From an uncultured Gammaproteobacteria bacterium (GTDB lineage: Bacteria > Pseudomonadota > Gammaproteobacteria > Pseudomonadales > Pseudohongiellaceae): 32,528 bases of DNA. The DNA lies in assembly GCA_913054495.1 (NCBI GenBank), contig CAJXIY010000028.1:1-32528 (forward strand), read 5' to 3'. The notes below the pieces were generated by a model. It searched no databases. It worked only from the letters and a program-made list of their open reading frames with translations, and was not told where the DNA came from. Shown here one piece after another: positions 16,159 through 23,574 of the stretch. Every line of letters begins with the position of its first letter. Within the stretch, counting starts at the first letter, position 1. Made by a program: the position numbers and the translations under genes.

Positions 16159-16923
16159 TTACAATTCACGAACCCAAATATTCCTGAACGACACTATCTG
16201 CCCATGATCCTGCAGGGTGATTGGCATCTTGCCGCTGCAATCCTGTATTCGTTGTTCCTGGGAGTAGGGTCCGCAACGGGCAGCGTACTCCGGCGACTCG
16301 GTAAAGGTCGCCCCCAGTATTTCAAAATGATTCAAAACCAGTACGCCGTTTTGCAAAACTGTCACGTAAGCCGGAGATTCCAGCTCCCCAGCACTTGAGT
16401 ACACTGGCGCCTTGAAAATAATGTCAAAACTTTGCCACTGCCCCGGCGGCCTCGATACATTCACCAGCGGTGCCTGTTGTTTGTATATGGAGCCGGCCTG
16501 CCCGTTAACATAGGTGTCATTTTCCCAACTATCCAGCACCTGTACCTCATACAATGAATGCAGAAACACGCCACTATTACCCCGACCCTGCCCACTACCA
16601 TCGATGACGTCCGTCGGACGAAATTCAACATGCAATTGAATATCTCCAAACGCCTGCCTGGTCTTTATCGTGCCGACACCACTCTGCACCGTAATAGCAC
16701 CATCTTCGATCAACCACCGCGCCGGCGCATCATCTGCGGTTCTATTCCAGGCTTCAAGATTGCTGCCATCGAAAAGCACGATCGCATCGGATGGCGGCGC
16801 GCCGTCAATCACACCAGTGACCAACGCCGGCACCGGTTCATAAACTTCACCTCTGTCATTAGCCTGAGAAAAAGCTAGCGAAGAAATAGGTAAAAGTGTC
16901 AAAGCGAGTAAAAGGTTCTTCAT
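16159..16923 (-). CDS. Secreted DUF1080 protein (3-keto-disaccharide hydrolase family)
   Basis: This 254-residue protein has a clear signal peptide (MKNLLLALTLLPISSLAFSQ). It is a jelly-roll protein of the DUF1080 family: 'IVLFDGSNLEAWN' opens the domain, 'LHVEFRP' and 'GRGNSGVFLHSLYEVQVLDS' form the centre, and 'IWVREL' ends it. Some members of this family cleave 3-keto-glycosides. The neighbouring GMC dehydrogenase and small subunit could make such 3-keto sugars, which fits a periplasmic oxidise-then-cleave route. GGAAG precedes the ATG. It is separated from the dehydrogenase genes by 407 bases holding two repeat elements, so it may have its own transcript. Confidence 0.85.
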   Translation of the reverse strand: MKNLLLALTLLPISSLAFSQANDRGEVYEPVPALVTGVIDGAPPSDAIVLFDGSNLEAWNRTADDAPARWLIEDGAITVQSGVGTIKTRQAFGDIQLHVEFRPTDVIDGSGQGRGNSGVFLHSLYEVQVLDSWENDTYVNGQAGSIYKQQAPLVNVSRPPGQWQSFDIIFKAPVYSSAGELESPAYVTVLQNGVLVLNHFEILGATFTESPEYAARCGPYSQEQRIQDCSGKMPITLQDHGQIVSFRNIWVREL

Positions 16924-16988
16924 TTTTGGCTTCCATTATTTTTGATTTGTTAAATTTTCCGAAGCTACACTGAATTCGAGGGTTGGAA

Positions 16989-17084
16989 TTGGACAGGGGT
17001 TTCTTCGCAGTGAGTAGCGCCAGGGATGGACGCGGGACCGGCCCAGGGATGGCCCACTCGAACGGAGAAGGAACCCCTGTCCAA
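16989..17084 (+). repeat. Core-in-stem repeat element A
   Basis: The arms (16989-17006 and 17067-17084) pair over 18 bases with one mismatch that a G-U pair would bridge. The 60-base core (17007-17066) starts GCAGTGAGTAGCGCCAGGGA and ends CGAACGGA. It is 90% identical (54 of 60) to the core of element B read on the other strand, while the arms are unrelated to those of B. Two GCCAGGGATGG-type units inside the core could fold into GNRA-capped hairpins. Confidence 0.8.
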
Positions 17085-17104
17085 GTCCGGCCTGTGCACG
17101 ATCC

Positions 17105-17218
17105 TCACGTCTCCCATTTCACGATTTCACCTTTGATCTTAATTTCACTATCAGAAGTCATGGTGATCTTCTCAAGTATGGCGTTGAATTTGCCGCCAAG
17201 CGAGAGGTGTGTACTGTT
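17105..17218 (-). pseudogene. Possible C-terminal remnant of a lost gene
   Basis: The minus strand stays open for 37 codons before a TGA at 17105-17107 and reads, in part, 'LGGKFNAILEKITMTSDSE' and 'IKIKGEIVKWET'. The composition (charged and hydrophobic residues alternating as in beta strands) looks like real protein. There is no start codon with a ribosome site, and upstream the frame runs into repeat element B, whose left arm (17199-17220) it shares. I do not recognise the family. It may be a gene cut by the element, or chance. Confidence 0.35.
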
Positions 17219-17302
17219 TTTCCGTTCGGTTGGGCCATTCCTGGCCCGGTCCCGCGTCCGTCCCTGGCGCTACTCACTACAAAACAGCACACGCCTCTCG
17301 CT
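17199..17302 (-). repeat. Core-in-stem repeat element B (inverted relative to A)
   Basis: The arms (17199-17220 and 17281-17302) pair over 22 bases with two differences, both G-U compatible. The core (17221-17280) is the reverse complement of element A's core with six differences in 60. On the minus strand it contains GGGCCA-GGAA-TGGCCC, a perfect six-base stem with a GNRA tetraloop. The left arm coincides with the upstream edge of the remnant frame at 17105-17218. Confidence 0.8.
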
Positions 17303-17330
17303 CGGCTCAATCGAGTCCTATAAGTTGGAT

Positions 17331-18050
17331 CTACGTAAGTAGATTCATATCGTCATCCCATTCGGCGGTGATATCTCTTTGGGTTTGATCGACACATTTT
17401 TTTAGCCACTCTGATTCATATGTCATGTTGTGCTTTTTTAAAACTTCTTCGGGGACGCCGTCCCAGATGTTTGGGGTGTTGCCTTTGTAGCCGAGGTCTT
17501 CGAATCCGAGGGCGGTGGTGTAGTAGCCGGTTAGGGTCAGGTTTCGCATTAAGGTGAAAAAGCTGATGCCCGGTTGTAGGTCTGGGTCCTGGATGTCTGG
17601 GTAGGCGATTTCATCGCAGATAGAGAGGCGTTGGGATTCGGTGATGTTGATGAAGTCGGCGCCGAATTTTTCTATGGAGCGATTGTCAATCCAGGCAATA
17701 CCACCGCGGACCGGGAGTTTGTAGCGCTCACGATCTTTTACCATGAACTCTACGAAATCCGGCAGGCCTGCGTCCAGGGCACCGCCGTTGGGGTGGTCGT
17801 TGGGCAGTATGATGTCGCAGAGGATGGCGATGGTGATGAGTTCGTGCTCGCGGAAATAGGACTCGGCGAAGAGTTCCCGGTCACGTTGTTGCTCGACTTC
17901 GGTGCGGCCGTAGGAGTAACTCGTTGGCAGCGGTGTCCAGCTGACGCGGGCGGCGGAGTTGTTGCTGCTGGTAACACAGCCAGACGTAGCGATGACGCCG
18001 CTGGCTAGTGGGGCGAGTAATAATGATTTCAGGGTTTCACGTCTATCCAC
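17331..18050 (-). CDS. Tat-exported gluconate 2-dehydrogenase subunit 3-like protein
   Basis: This 239-residue protein is the small subunit type that accompanies periplasmic GMC dehydrogenases (gluconate, glucose 3- or fructose dehydrogenases). A twin-arginine signal 'DRRETLKSLLLAPLASG' is followed by a possible lipobox cysteine (Cys25 in 'TSGC'). The mature part contains 'HELITIAILCDIILPNDHPNGGALDAGLPDFVEF', shown here only in its key features: ILP, Gly-rich turn and FVEF. In known systems this subunit carries the cofactor-free large subunit through the Tat system. The GTG start has AAGGA upstream. It follows the GMC gene by 13 bases, so the two are surely one operon. Confidence 0.85.
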   Translation of the reverse strand: MDRRETLKSLLLAPLASGVIATSGCVTSSNNSAARVSWTPLPTSYSYGRTEVEQQRDRELFAESYFREHELITIAILCDIILPNDHPNGGALDAGLPDFVEFMVKDRERYKLPVRGGIAWIDNRSIEKFGADFINITESQRLSICDEIAYPDIQDPDLQPGISFFTLMRNLTLTGYYTTALGFEDLGYKGNTPNIWDGVPEEVLKKHNMTYESEWLKKCVDQTQRDITAEWDDDMNLLT

Positions 18051-18063
18051 GTTGGTTTCCTTA

Positions 18064-19770
18064 CTATAGGTTTTGTTGCTGCATTTGTTCGATGATGTAG
18101 TCGGATGTTCGCCAGGCTAGCGCCATGATTGTCCAGGTGGGGTTCTTGTCCGCCTGGGAGACGAAGGTGCCGGCATCGACGACGAAGACATTTTTTGTAT
18201 CATGCAGTTGACCGAATTGGTTGGTGACCGATGTTGCCGAGTTTGAGCCCATGCGGGTGGTGCCCACCTCGTGAATAATTTCGCCGGGTTTGGTGAGGCC
18301 GTAATCACGATCGGCGCCGGGCTTGCTGCCTAACAGTACGCCACCGGAGGCCTCCAATAACTCTTCCATGGCATCCTGCATGTGTCGGGCCTGATTGATT
18401 TCATTTTGGGTCCACTTGTAATCGAAACGCAGCACTGGAATTCCCCACTCGTCCACCACCGTGGGGTCAAGTTCACAGCGGTTATTGTATTGGGGCACGC
18501 TCTCGCCGCGACAGGCGATGCTGAGGCGGGAACCGTAGAAACGGCGTATGTCGTCCCTCAGTTCGTTGCCGTAGCCACCGACCCGTGCGCCGAGGAATTC
18601 GTTGTACTGGTTCGCGGCGAAACCAAAGCCATAGGAAGGCATGCTCATGCCACCACCTATCTCTAGATGATAGCCGCGGCTGAAGTCGAGATTTTCGTTC
18701 TCCAGCCACCAGGGGGTGTAGACGTGCATGCCACCGACGCCGTCTTCGTTGTAGATATCTCTATCCATCAGTGCGGGAATAAATGCGGCGCGACTGGCGC
18801 CGGTGGAGTCATGCAGGTAGCGACCAACGTGGTCGCTGCTATTACCCAGGCCATTTTCGTGTGCTGCGCTTCGCGAGTTCAACAGGATGCGTGCCGAGCT
18901 ACAGGCGGATGCTGCTAGAACTATGCTGCGACCCTCGAGCCGATACTCCTGTCGATCTTTCTTGTTGATATAGGAAACGCCGGTGGCCTTGCCTGCTGCG
19001 TCGGTGGTGACTTCACGCACCATGCAATTGGTATAGAGGTCTACCTGGCCTCCCCTGAGCGCGGGAAAAACCAGCACGGTGCCGGATGAGAAATCGGCAT
19101 GGATGGAACAGGCGCGGCTGCATTGACCGCAGTAGTAGCAAACACCACGCTCAGCGTTGATGCGTTTGGTGAGCATGGATTTGCGCGCGGGAATAACCGG
19201 AACGTTGACCTTGCGTGCGCCCTTTATGTAGTACAGCTCGTGGAGTCTGGGTTTTGGTGCCGGCAGGAAGAAGCCATCGGGATCGTTGTAGAGTCCTTCG
19301 TTGCTTCCGAATACGCCGACCAGCTTGTCGACTTTGTCGTAATAGGGTTTGACATCTTCGTAGCCGATAGGCCAGTTATCGCCGAGGCCATCGGAGTCTT
19401 TGCGCTTGAAATCCAGGGGCCCGAAGCGCAGGGCGATGCGGCCCCAGTGGTTGGTCCTGCCGCCGAGCATGCGGCCGCGCCACCACATGAATTCTGTGTC
19501 GCCCTTCTGCGTGTAAGGCTCCCCATCCAGTTCCCAGCCACCGATGCAGGAGTTGTAGTCACCGAAGGGTCGACGCGCGGTGCTGGCGCCCCGACGTGGA
19601 GATTCCCAGGGATTTCTTAGTTGTGTACGTTGCGCTTCATCGGCGGGGTCGTAATAGGCGCCGGCTTCGACCAGGGCGACTCTGAGACCAGCATTGGCCA
19701 ACTGCAGAGTGGCCATACCGCCGCCGGCACCAGAGCCGACGATGATGACATCATATTCGTGTGCTGCCAT
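18064..19770 (-). CDS. GMC-family sugar dehydrogenase, FAD and Fe-S, large subunit
   Basis: This 568-residue flavoprotein has the FAD motif 'GSGAGGG' (12-18), 'GGRTNHWGR' (103-111) and the C-terminal GMC region 'HEVGTTRMG' and 'NPTWTIMALAWR', which bear the active-site His and Asn. Residues 211-221, 'CYYCGQCSRAC', give Cys-x2-Cys-x2-Cys-x3-Cys. This resembles the Fe-S site of FAD glucose dehydrogenases and supports electron transfer to a cytochrome rather than oxygen. It has no signal of its own and probably travels with the Tat subunit encoded next. With DUF1080, isomerase-like and Gfo/Idh/MocA genes around, glucoside 3-dehydrogenation is the best guess; gluconate or other polyol oxidation is possible. 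No cognate cytochrome gene adjoins it. Confidence 0.87.
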   Translation of the reverse strand: MAAHEYDVIIVGSGAGGGMATLQLANAGLRVALVEAGAYYDPADEAQRTQLRNPWESPRRGASTARRPFGDYNSCIGGWELDGEPYTQKGDTEFMWWRGRMLGGRTNHWGRIALRFGPLDFKRKDSDGLGDNWPIGYEDVKPYYDKVDKLVGVFGSNEGLYNDPDGFFLPAPKPRLHELYYIKGARKVNVPVIPARKSMLTKRINAERGVCYYCGQCSRACSIHADFSSGTVLVFPALRGGQVDLYTNCMVREVTTDAAGKATGVSYINKKDRQEYRLEGRSIVLAASACSSARILLNSRSAAHENGLGNSSDHVGRYLHDSTGASRAAFIPALMDRDIYNEDGVGGMHVYTPWWLENENLDFSRGYHLEIGGGMSMPSYGFGFAANQYNEFLGARVGGYGNELRDDIRRFYGSRLSIACRGESVPQYNNRCELDPTVVDEWGIPVLRFDYKWTQNEINQARHMQDAMEELLEASGGVLLGSKPGADRDYGLTKPGEIIHEVGTTRMGSNSATSVTNQFGQLHDTKNVFVVDAGTFVSQADKNPTWTIMALAWRTSDYIIEQMQQQNL

Positions 19771-19798
19771 TTACGTTGCTGTCCCTTATTGGACTACA

Positions 19799-20653
19799 CT
19801 AAAAGCGGATGCGACTGAGATTGTTGTAACTGTATGCGATCGAGTTGATGCCATCGTCGGGATTATCATGCTCGATAAAATAGTGTTCGAATCCGGCGAC
19901 ATCGGCGTAGCTGAATAGCTTGGCGAAATCGATTCCGCCCCGGCCCACGTCTACCATGCTGCCATCGCCTGCACGGTCCTTCACGTGCAACATCGCGAAA
20001 CGACCGGGATGCTTCTCGAAGTAGGGAATCGGGTCTTCACCGGCGTCCACGATCCAGTACAAATCCATCTCCATTTTCACCAGCGCGGGTTCGGTCGAAT
20101 TCAGCAAGGTGTCATAACCGGTCTTGCCAGCTTGCTCTTCAAACTCGAAGTTGTGATTGTGATAACCCATTTGGATGCCGACAGCCTTGCCGGCCTCACC
20201 GGCGCGATTCAGCAAGTCGGCGTGGCGTTGATAGTCGTCGATGGAGCGTTCATTACCCGGTACGGAGGGGACCACTATATATTTTTGACCGATGGTGGCG
20301 GCGGTTTCGATCTCGCGTTCGAGGTTTTCCCGAATTGCAGTGAGTTGGATATGCGCTGCTGGAGATGTCATGCCGACACCATCGAGAATGCGCCGAACTT
20401 CTGCCGGCGACTTGTCGAAATAGCCGGCAAACTCCATTTCCTCGAAACCTAACTCGGCAAGTCGACTCAGTGTGCCTTCGAAATCCTGTCCCATCTCCCT
20501 GCGCAAGGAATACAGTTGCAGGCCGATACTGCCGACGCGGCGGCTCTGCGCCAGAACTCGCTGCCAGGGGGCGGCCGCGGCGACGCCGGCAATGGCGGCG
20601 GTTTTTAGAAAGTTACGTCTGGATTGAGCATGCTTCAAAATCTGCTTATTCAT
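19799..20653 (-). CDS. Tat-exported sugar phosphate isomerase/epimerase-type TIM barrel protein
   Basis: This 284-residue protein carries a twin-arginine signal 'SRRNFLKTAAIAG' (11-23), with cleavage likely after VLAQS. It is an AP-endonuclease-2-type TIM barrel with 'GLQLYSLR' (44-51), 'GYHNHNFEF' (163-171), 'KMEMDLYW' (193-200) and 'MLHVKD', the metal-binding pattern of the xylose isomerase-like superfamily. Export makes a phosphorylated substrate unlikely. Members near 3-keto-sugar genes act as epimerases, isomerases or eliminases on keto sugars, which suits this island. It starts at ATG 20653 and ends 28 bases before the GMC gene start. Confidence 0.85.
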   Translation of the reverse strand: MNKQILKHAQSRRNFLKTAAIAGVAAAAPWQRVLAQSRRVGSIGLQLYSLRREMGQDFEGTLSRLAELGFEEMEFAGYFDKSPAEVRRILDGVGMTSPAAHIQLTAIRENLEREIETAATIGQKYIVVPSVPGNERSIDDYQRHADLLNRAGEAGKAVGIQMGYHNHNFEFEEQAGKTGYDTLLNSTEPALVKMEMDLYWIVDAGEDPIPYFEKHPGRFAMLHVKDRAGDGSMVDVGRGGIDFAKLFSYADVAGFEHYFIEHDNPDDGINSIAYSYNNLSRIRF

Positions 20654-20738
20654 TATGTTATTCCCGCTAGTCGGACATGCAGTGTATCTAATCAGAAAAC
20701 GATAAAATAGAGCCTAAATCTGGCTGGATGCTTCAAGC

Positions 20739-20819
20739 GAGTTGGGCTTGGGATTGTTTTCTAGTGACTAGCGCCAGGGATGGCCCAACGGAACGGGAAA
20801 ACAGCTCCAAGCCCAGCTC
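20739..20819 (+). repeat. Core-in-stem repeat element C (short core)
   Basis: The arms (20739-20761 and 20797-20819) pair at 19 of 23 positions and share no sequence with the arms of A or B. The 35-base core contains TAGCGCCAGGGATGGCCCAA and a closing GAACGG. Compared with A and B it has a single CCAGGGATGG unit, as if about 23 bases between two such units had been lost. It lies between the Gfo/Idh/MocA and TIM-barrel genes. Confidence 0.75.
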
Positions 20820-20839
20820 TCCCGCCACTAGCTTCGATG

Positions 20840-21991
20840 CTAGGAATCCAAACTTTGCCAGATATTGCCCGCGTTATTGGATGCTACCGCTTTCTCTATG
20901 AAGCGCATTCCCTTCAAGCCATCTTCAATTGTCGGTACCAGAGATACGCAGTCTAGCGCCGTGCCATCCCGGTGTGCCACGATCTCATCGGCAAATTCCC
21001 GGTAGAGATTGGCGAAGCCCTCTAAAAACCCCTCGGGGTGGCCCGCGGGAATGCGGGTCGCCGCGATGGCGGCGGCGCTGGTGGCGGCTCCGCCTCTACT
21101 CAGGATTTGTCTGGGCGCGCCCAGGGGGGTGAACTGGAGGTAGTTGGGATCTTCCTGTGCCCACTCCAGTCCAGCCTTGTCGCCGTAGATTCGAATTCTC
21201 AGACCATTCTCCTTGCCGCTGGCGACCTGGCTTACCCACAACATGCCGCTGGCGCCATTGTTGAAATGCAGGAGTATGTGGGCGTTGTCATCGAGTGTGC
21301 GACCAGCGACGAAGGCATCCAGATCCGCGAGCAGGGAAGTGACTTCCAGCCCGCTGATGAACTCTGAGAGATGGAAGGCATGGCTGCCGATATCGCCGAT
21401 TGCACCACCGGCGCCGGCTCGGGCTGGATCGGTGCGCCAGGTGGCCTGTTTCTGGCCTGTGGTTTCGATGTTGGTGGCGAGCCAGTCCTGGGCGTACTCG
21501 ATCTGGATGACGCGGATAGCACCCAGGGCGCCGGCGCTTATCATTTCTCTGGCCTCGCGCACCATGGGGTAGCCGCTGTAGTTATAGGTGACGGCGAAGA
21601 GCAGGTCGCGCTCCGCTACCAGCTTGACCAGGATTTCCGCGTCTTCCAGTGTTGAGGTAAGCGGCTTGTCGCAGATGACGTGGATGCCGGCTTCGAGAAA
21701 GGCCCGGGCCGCGTCGAAATGCAGGTGGTTTGGGGTGACGATGACTACGGCTTCGATGCCATCTTTCCGGCTGGCTTCTTTCTTCGCCATCACCCTGAAG
21801 TCTGTATAGCTGCGAGCGCTGGCGATACCCACCTCTGCGGCGGATTCGGTGGCGCGCTTGGCGTCGGCACTGAGAGCAGCGGCAACCAGCTCGTAGCGAT
21901 TATCGAGGCGCGCCGCAATGCGATGTACGGCGCCGATGAAGGCGCCTTGGCCGCCGCCCACCATGCCTAATCTGATTTTTGCAACGGTCAT
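20840..21991 (-). CDS. Gfo/Idh/MocA family NAD(P)-dependent oxidoreductase
   Basis: This 383-residue cytoplasmic-type protein has an N-terminal Rossmann fold ('GMVGGGQGAFIGAVH', 9-23), the nicotinamide-site 'CDKPL' (107-111, the EKP motif variant with Lys109) and 'GGAIGDIGSHAFHL', where Asp200 and His204 are the usual catalytic pair. It lacks a signal peptide. Family members oxidise or reduce sugars at C1, C3 or elsewhere; in 3-keto pathways they reduce the free 3-keto sugar or make it. It is upstream of the TIM-barrel gene, with repeat C between. A perfect palindrome lies 11 bases before the ATG. Confidence 0.88.
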   Translation of the reverse strand: MTVAKIRLGMVGGGQGAFIGAVHRIAARLDNRYELVAAALSADAKRATESAAEVGIASARSYTDFRVMAKKEASRKDGIEAVVIVTPNHLHFDAARAFLEAGIHVICDKPLTSTLEDAEILVKLVAERDLLFAVTYNYSGYPMVREAREMISAGALGAIRVIQIEYAQDWLATNIETTGQKQATWRTDPARAGAGGAIGDIGSHAFHLSEFISGLEVTSLLADLDAFVAGRTLDDNAHILLHFNNGASGMLWVSQVASGKENGLRIRIYGDKAGLEWAQEDPNYLQFTPLGAPRQILSRGGAATSAAAIAATRIPAGHPEGFLEGFANLYREFADEIVAHRDGTALDCVSLVPTIEDGLKGMRFIEKAVASNNAGNIWQSLDS

Positions 21992-22001
21992 GGGATATCC
22001 G

Positions 22002-22015
22002 GAATACGCGTATTC
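22002..22015. promoter_or_regulatory. Perfect 14-base palindrome before the Gfo/Idh/MocA gene
   Basis: GAATACGCGTATTC is fully self-complementary and sits 11-24 bases upstream of the start at 21991, where a bound repressor would cover the translation or transcription start. Its size suits a LacI- or GntR-type operator, but no regulator is encoded nearby and I saw no second copy. Confidence 0.4.
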
Positions 22016-22081
22016 GCTGTGTCATCGGCGATTTGCGCCAGGAATAGGATAGGTCCTTCTACAGTTTTCATAATGCTGGGG

Positions 22082-23413
22082 TCAGCGATTCCACATTTGC
22101 TGGAGTACGGTGGTGTTCAGGGCCTGTTGGCCCCGTTCCAGGTAGCCTCGCAGCCTGGCTGCCACTTCCGGATTTTCACGGGTGTAGCTATAGGTTTCGG
22201 TGGGGTCGAGTTCCAGGTCGAACAGTAAGCCCAGCGGGGCATAGTAGGAGTCCGGGTGATCGAAACTTACCAACACCGATCGATAGAATGACTCCACCAC
22301 CAGTTTCCACCTGCCACTGCGAACGCCGGCGATGCGATCTTTATTGAACAGGTACAGGGCTTCATGAGGGGTAGCGGCATTTTGTGACAACATGGGCATT
22401 ATGTTTTTCCCATCGATCTCGCGGTCGTCTGGCAGGGTGCCGCCGGCCAATTTAACCAGAGTGGGGAATATATCGATCCCCATAGCGGGTTCATGACTCA
22501 CCGAACCCGGTGCGATAACCGAGGGCCAGCGCGCGATAAACGGGACTCGCAATCCGCCTTCCCAGGAACTGGCCTTACGATCACGAAAGGGACCGGAACT
22601 GCCTTCAAACCAGGGGCCGTTGTCGGAAGTGAAAATAATCAGGGTATTGTCGTCCAGCCCCAATGCCTTCACCTGGTCCAGGATCCTGCCCATGCTCCAG
22701 TCAATCGTCTCCACCACGTCGCCGTAGAGTCCGGCATCAGATTGACCAGTAAACTGATCGGAAACGAACAGCGGTACATGGGGGAAGCTATGTGGCAAAT
22801 AGAGAAAGAAAGGATTATCCCGGTTATCTTCGATAAAGCGCAACGCCTCTGCCGTGTAGCGCTGGGTCAAGGTAGTTTGGTCTACCGGGTCTTCTATCAC
22901 CTGCTCGCCGCTATACAACTCCAGCGGTGTCATGTCGTTGCTATGCAGGACGCCATAAAACTCATCGAAACCGTGGTGGATCGGGGACCACTCCAGGCGG
23001 CTGCCGAGATGCCACTTGCCAAACAGGGCAGTGCTGTAGCCCAGTTCTTTAAGCGCCTCGGCCAGGGTAATTTCATCCCTGGCAATATGAATCTCGTTAG
23101 TTGGTCTGGCAACATCGCTTACCAGGTTCAGGCGGATTGGATATCGACCCGTCAGTAATCCTCCCCGCGCCGCGGTACAGACATTGGCGCTGGAATAGAA
23201 GGAATTCAGCCGCATGCCCTGTAATGCCATCAGATCGATATTTGGTGTATCGATGAGAGTAGAGCCATAGATGCCAAGATCGCCGTAGCCCAGGTCATCC
23301 GCCATGACTACGATGAAATTGGGACGCTGGGAAGTTTGTGCCATAACATTGCTGGCAAAGCCCGGCAGCAACAGCAAGAGAGCTAACAGGATCGTTGAAT
23401 TTGAGTGGCGCAA
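22082..23413 (-). CDS. Secreted type I sulfatase
   Basis: This 443-residue hydrolase has a signal peptide (to about residue 25, NVMA). It carries the metal-binding 'MADDLGYGDLG' (37-47), the formylglycine motif Cys79-Thr-Ala-Ala-Arg83 followed by 'GGLLTGRYP', and 'FTSDNGPW'. The CxAxR form implies maturation of Cys79 to formylglycine by a maturase not seen here. It should remove sulfate esters, probably from sulfated sugars or phenols, in the periplasm. The TTG start has GGAGATG upstream at good spacing; the first internal Met would remove most of the signal. It is the most upstream gene of the carbohydrate island on this strand, 90 bases before the oxidoreductase. Confidence 0.88.
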   Translation of the reverse strand: MRHSNSTILLALLLLLPGFASNVMAQTSQRPNFIVVMADDLGYGDLGIYGSTLIDTPNIDLMALQGMRLNSFYSSANVCTAARGGLLTGRYPIRLNLVSDVARPTNEIHIARDEITLAEALKELGYSTALFGKWHLGSRLEWSPIHHGFDEFYGVLHSNDMTPLELYSGEQVIEDPVDQTTLTQRYTAEALRFIEDNRDNPFFLYLPHSFPHVPLFVSDQFTGQSDAGLYGDVVETIDWSMGRILDQVKALGLDDNTLIIFTSDNGPWFEGSSGPFRDRKASSWEGGLRVPFIARWPSVIAPGSVSHEPAMGIDIFPTLVKLAGGTLPDDREIDGKNIMPMLSQNAATPHEALYLFNKDRIAGVRSGRWKLVVESFYRSVLVSFDHPDSYYAPLGLLFDLELDPTETYSYTRENPEVAARLRGYLERGQQALNTTVLQQMWNR

Positions 23414-23574
23414 GGCAGTTCATCTCCAGATTTATTATTCTGAAAGACAAGGTATTACAAGCGGACAGCTTTGTAAAAGAACATAACAGCGACAACCAGC
23501 TATTCCAAAATTCAAAAGTTGATTTTGAACCGCTGCTACTCAGCGACCCCTGGCCAGTGGAGTAAACAAGCTCC

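Larger units (their letters stand above)
16924..17330. other. 407-base intergenic region with two inverted repeat elements and a gene remnant
   Basis: This stretch between the DUF1080 gene and the subunit-3 gene carries hairpin elements A (16989-17084) and B (17199-17302) in opposite orientation. Between them lies a short minus-strand frame that looks like the C-terminal end of a lost gene (17105-17218). The 65 bases before the DUF1080 start should hold its promoter; I could not pick one. Confidence 0.7.
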
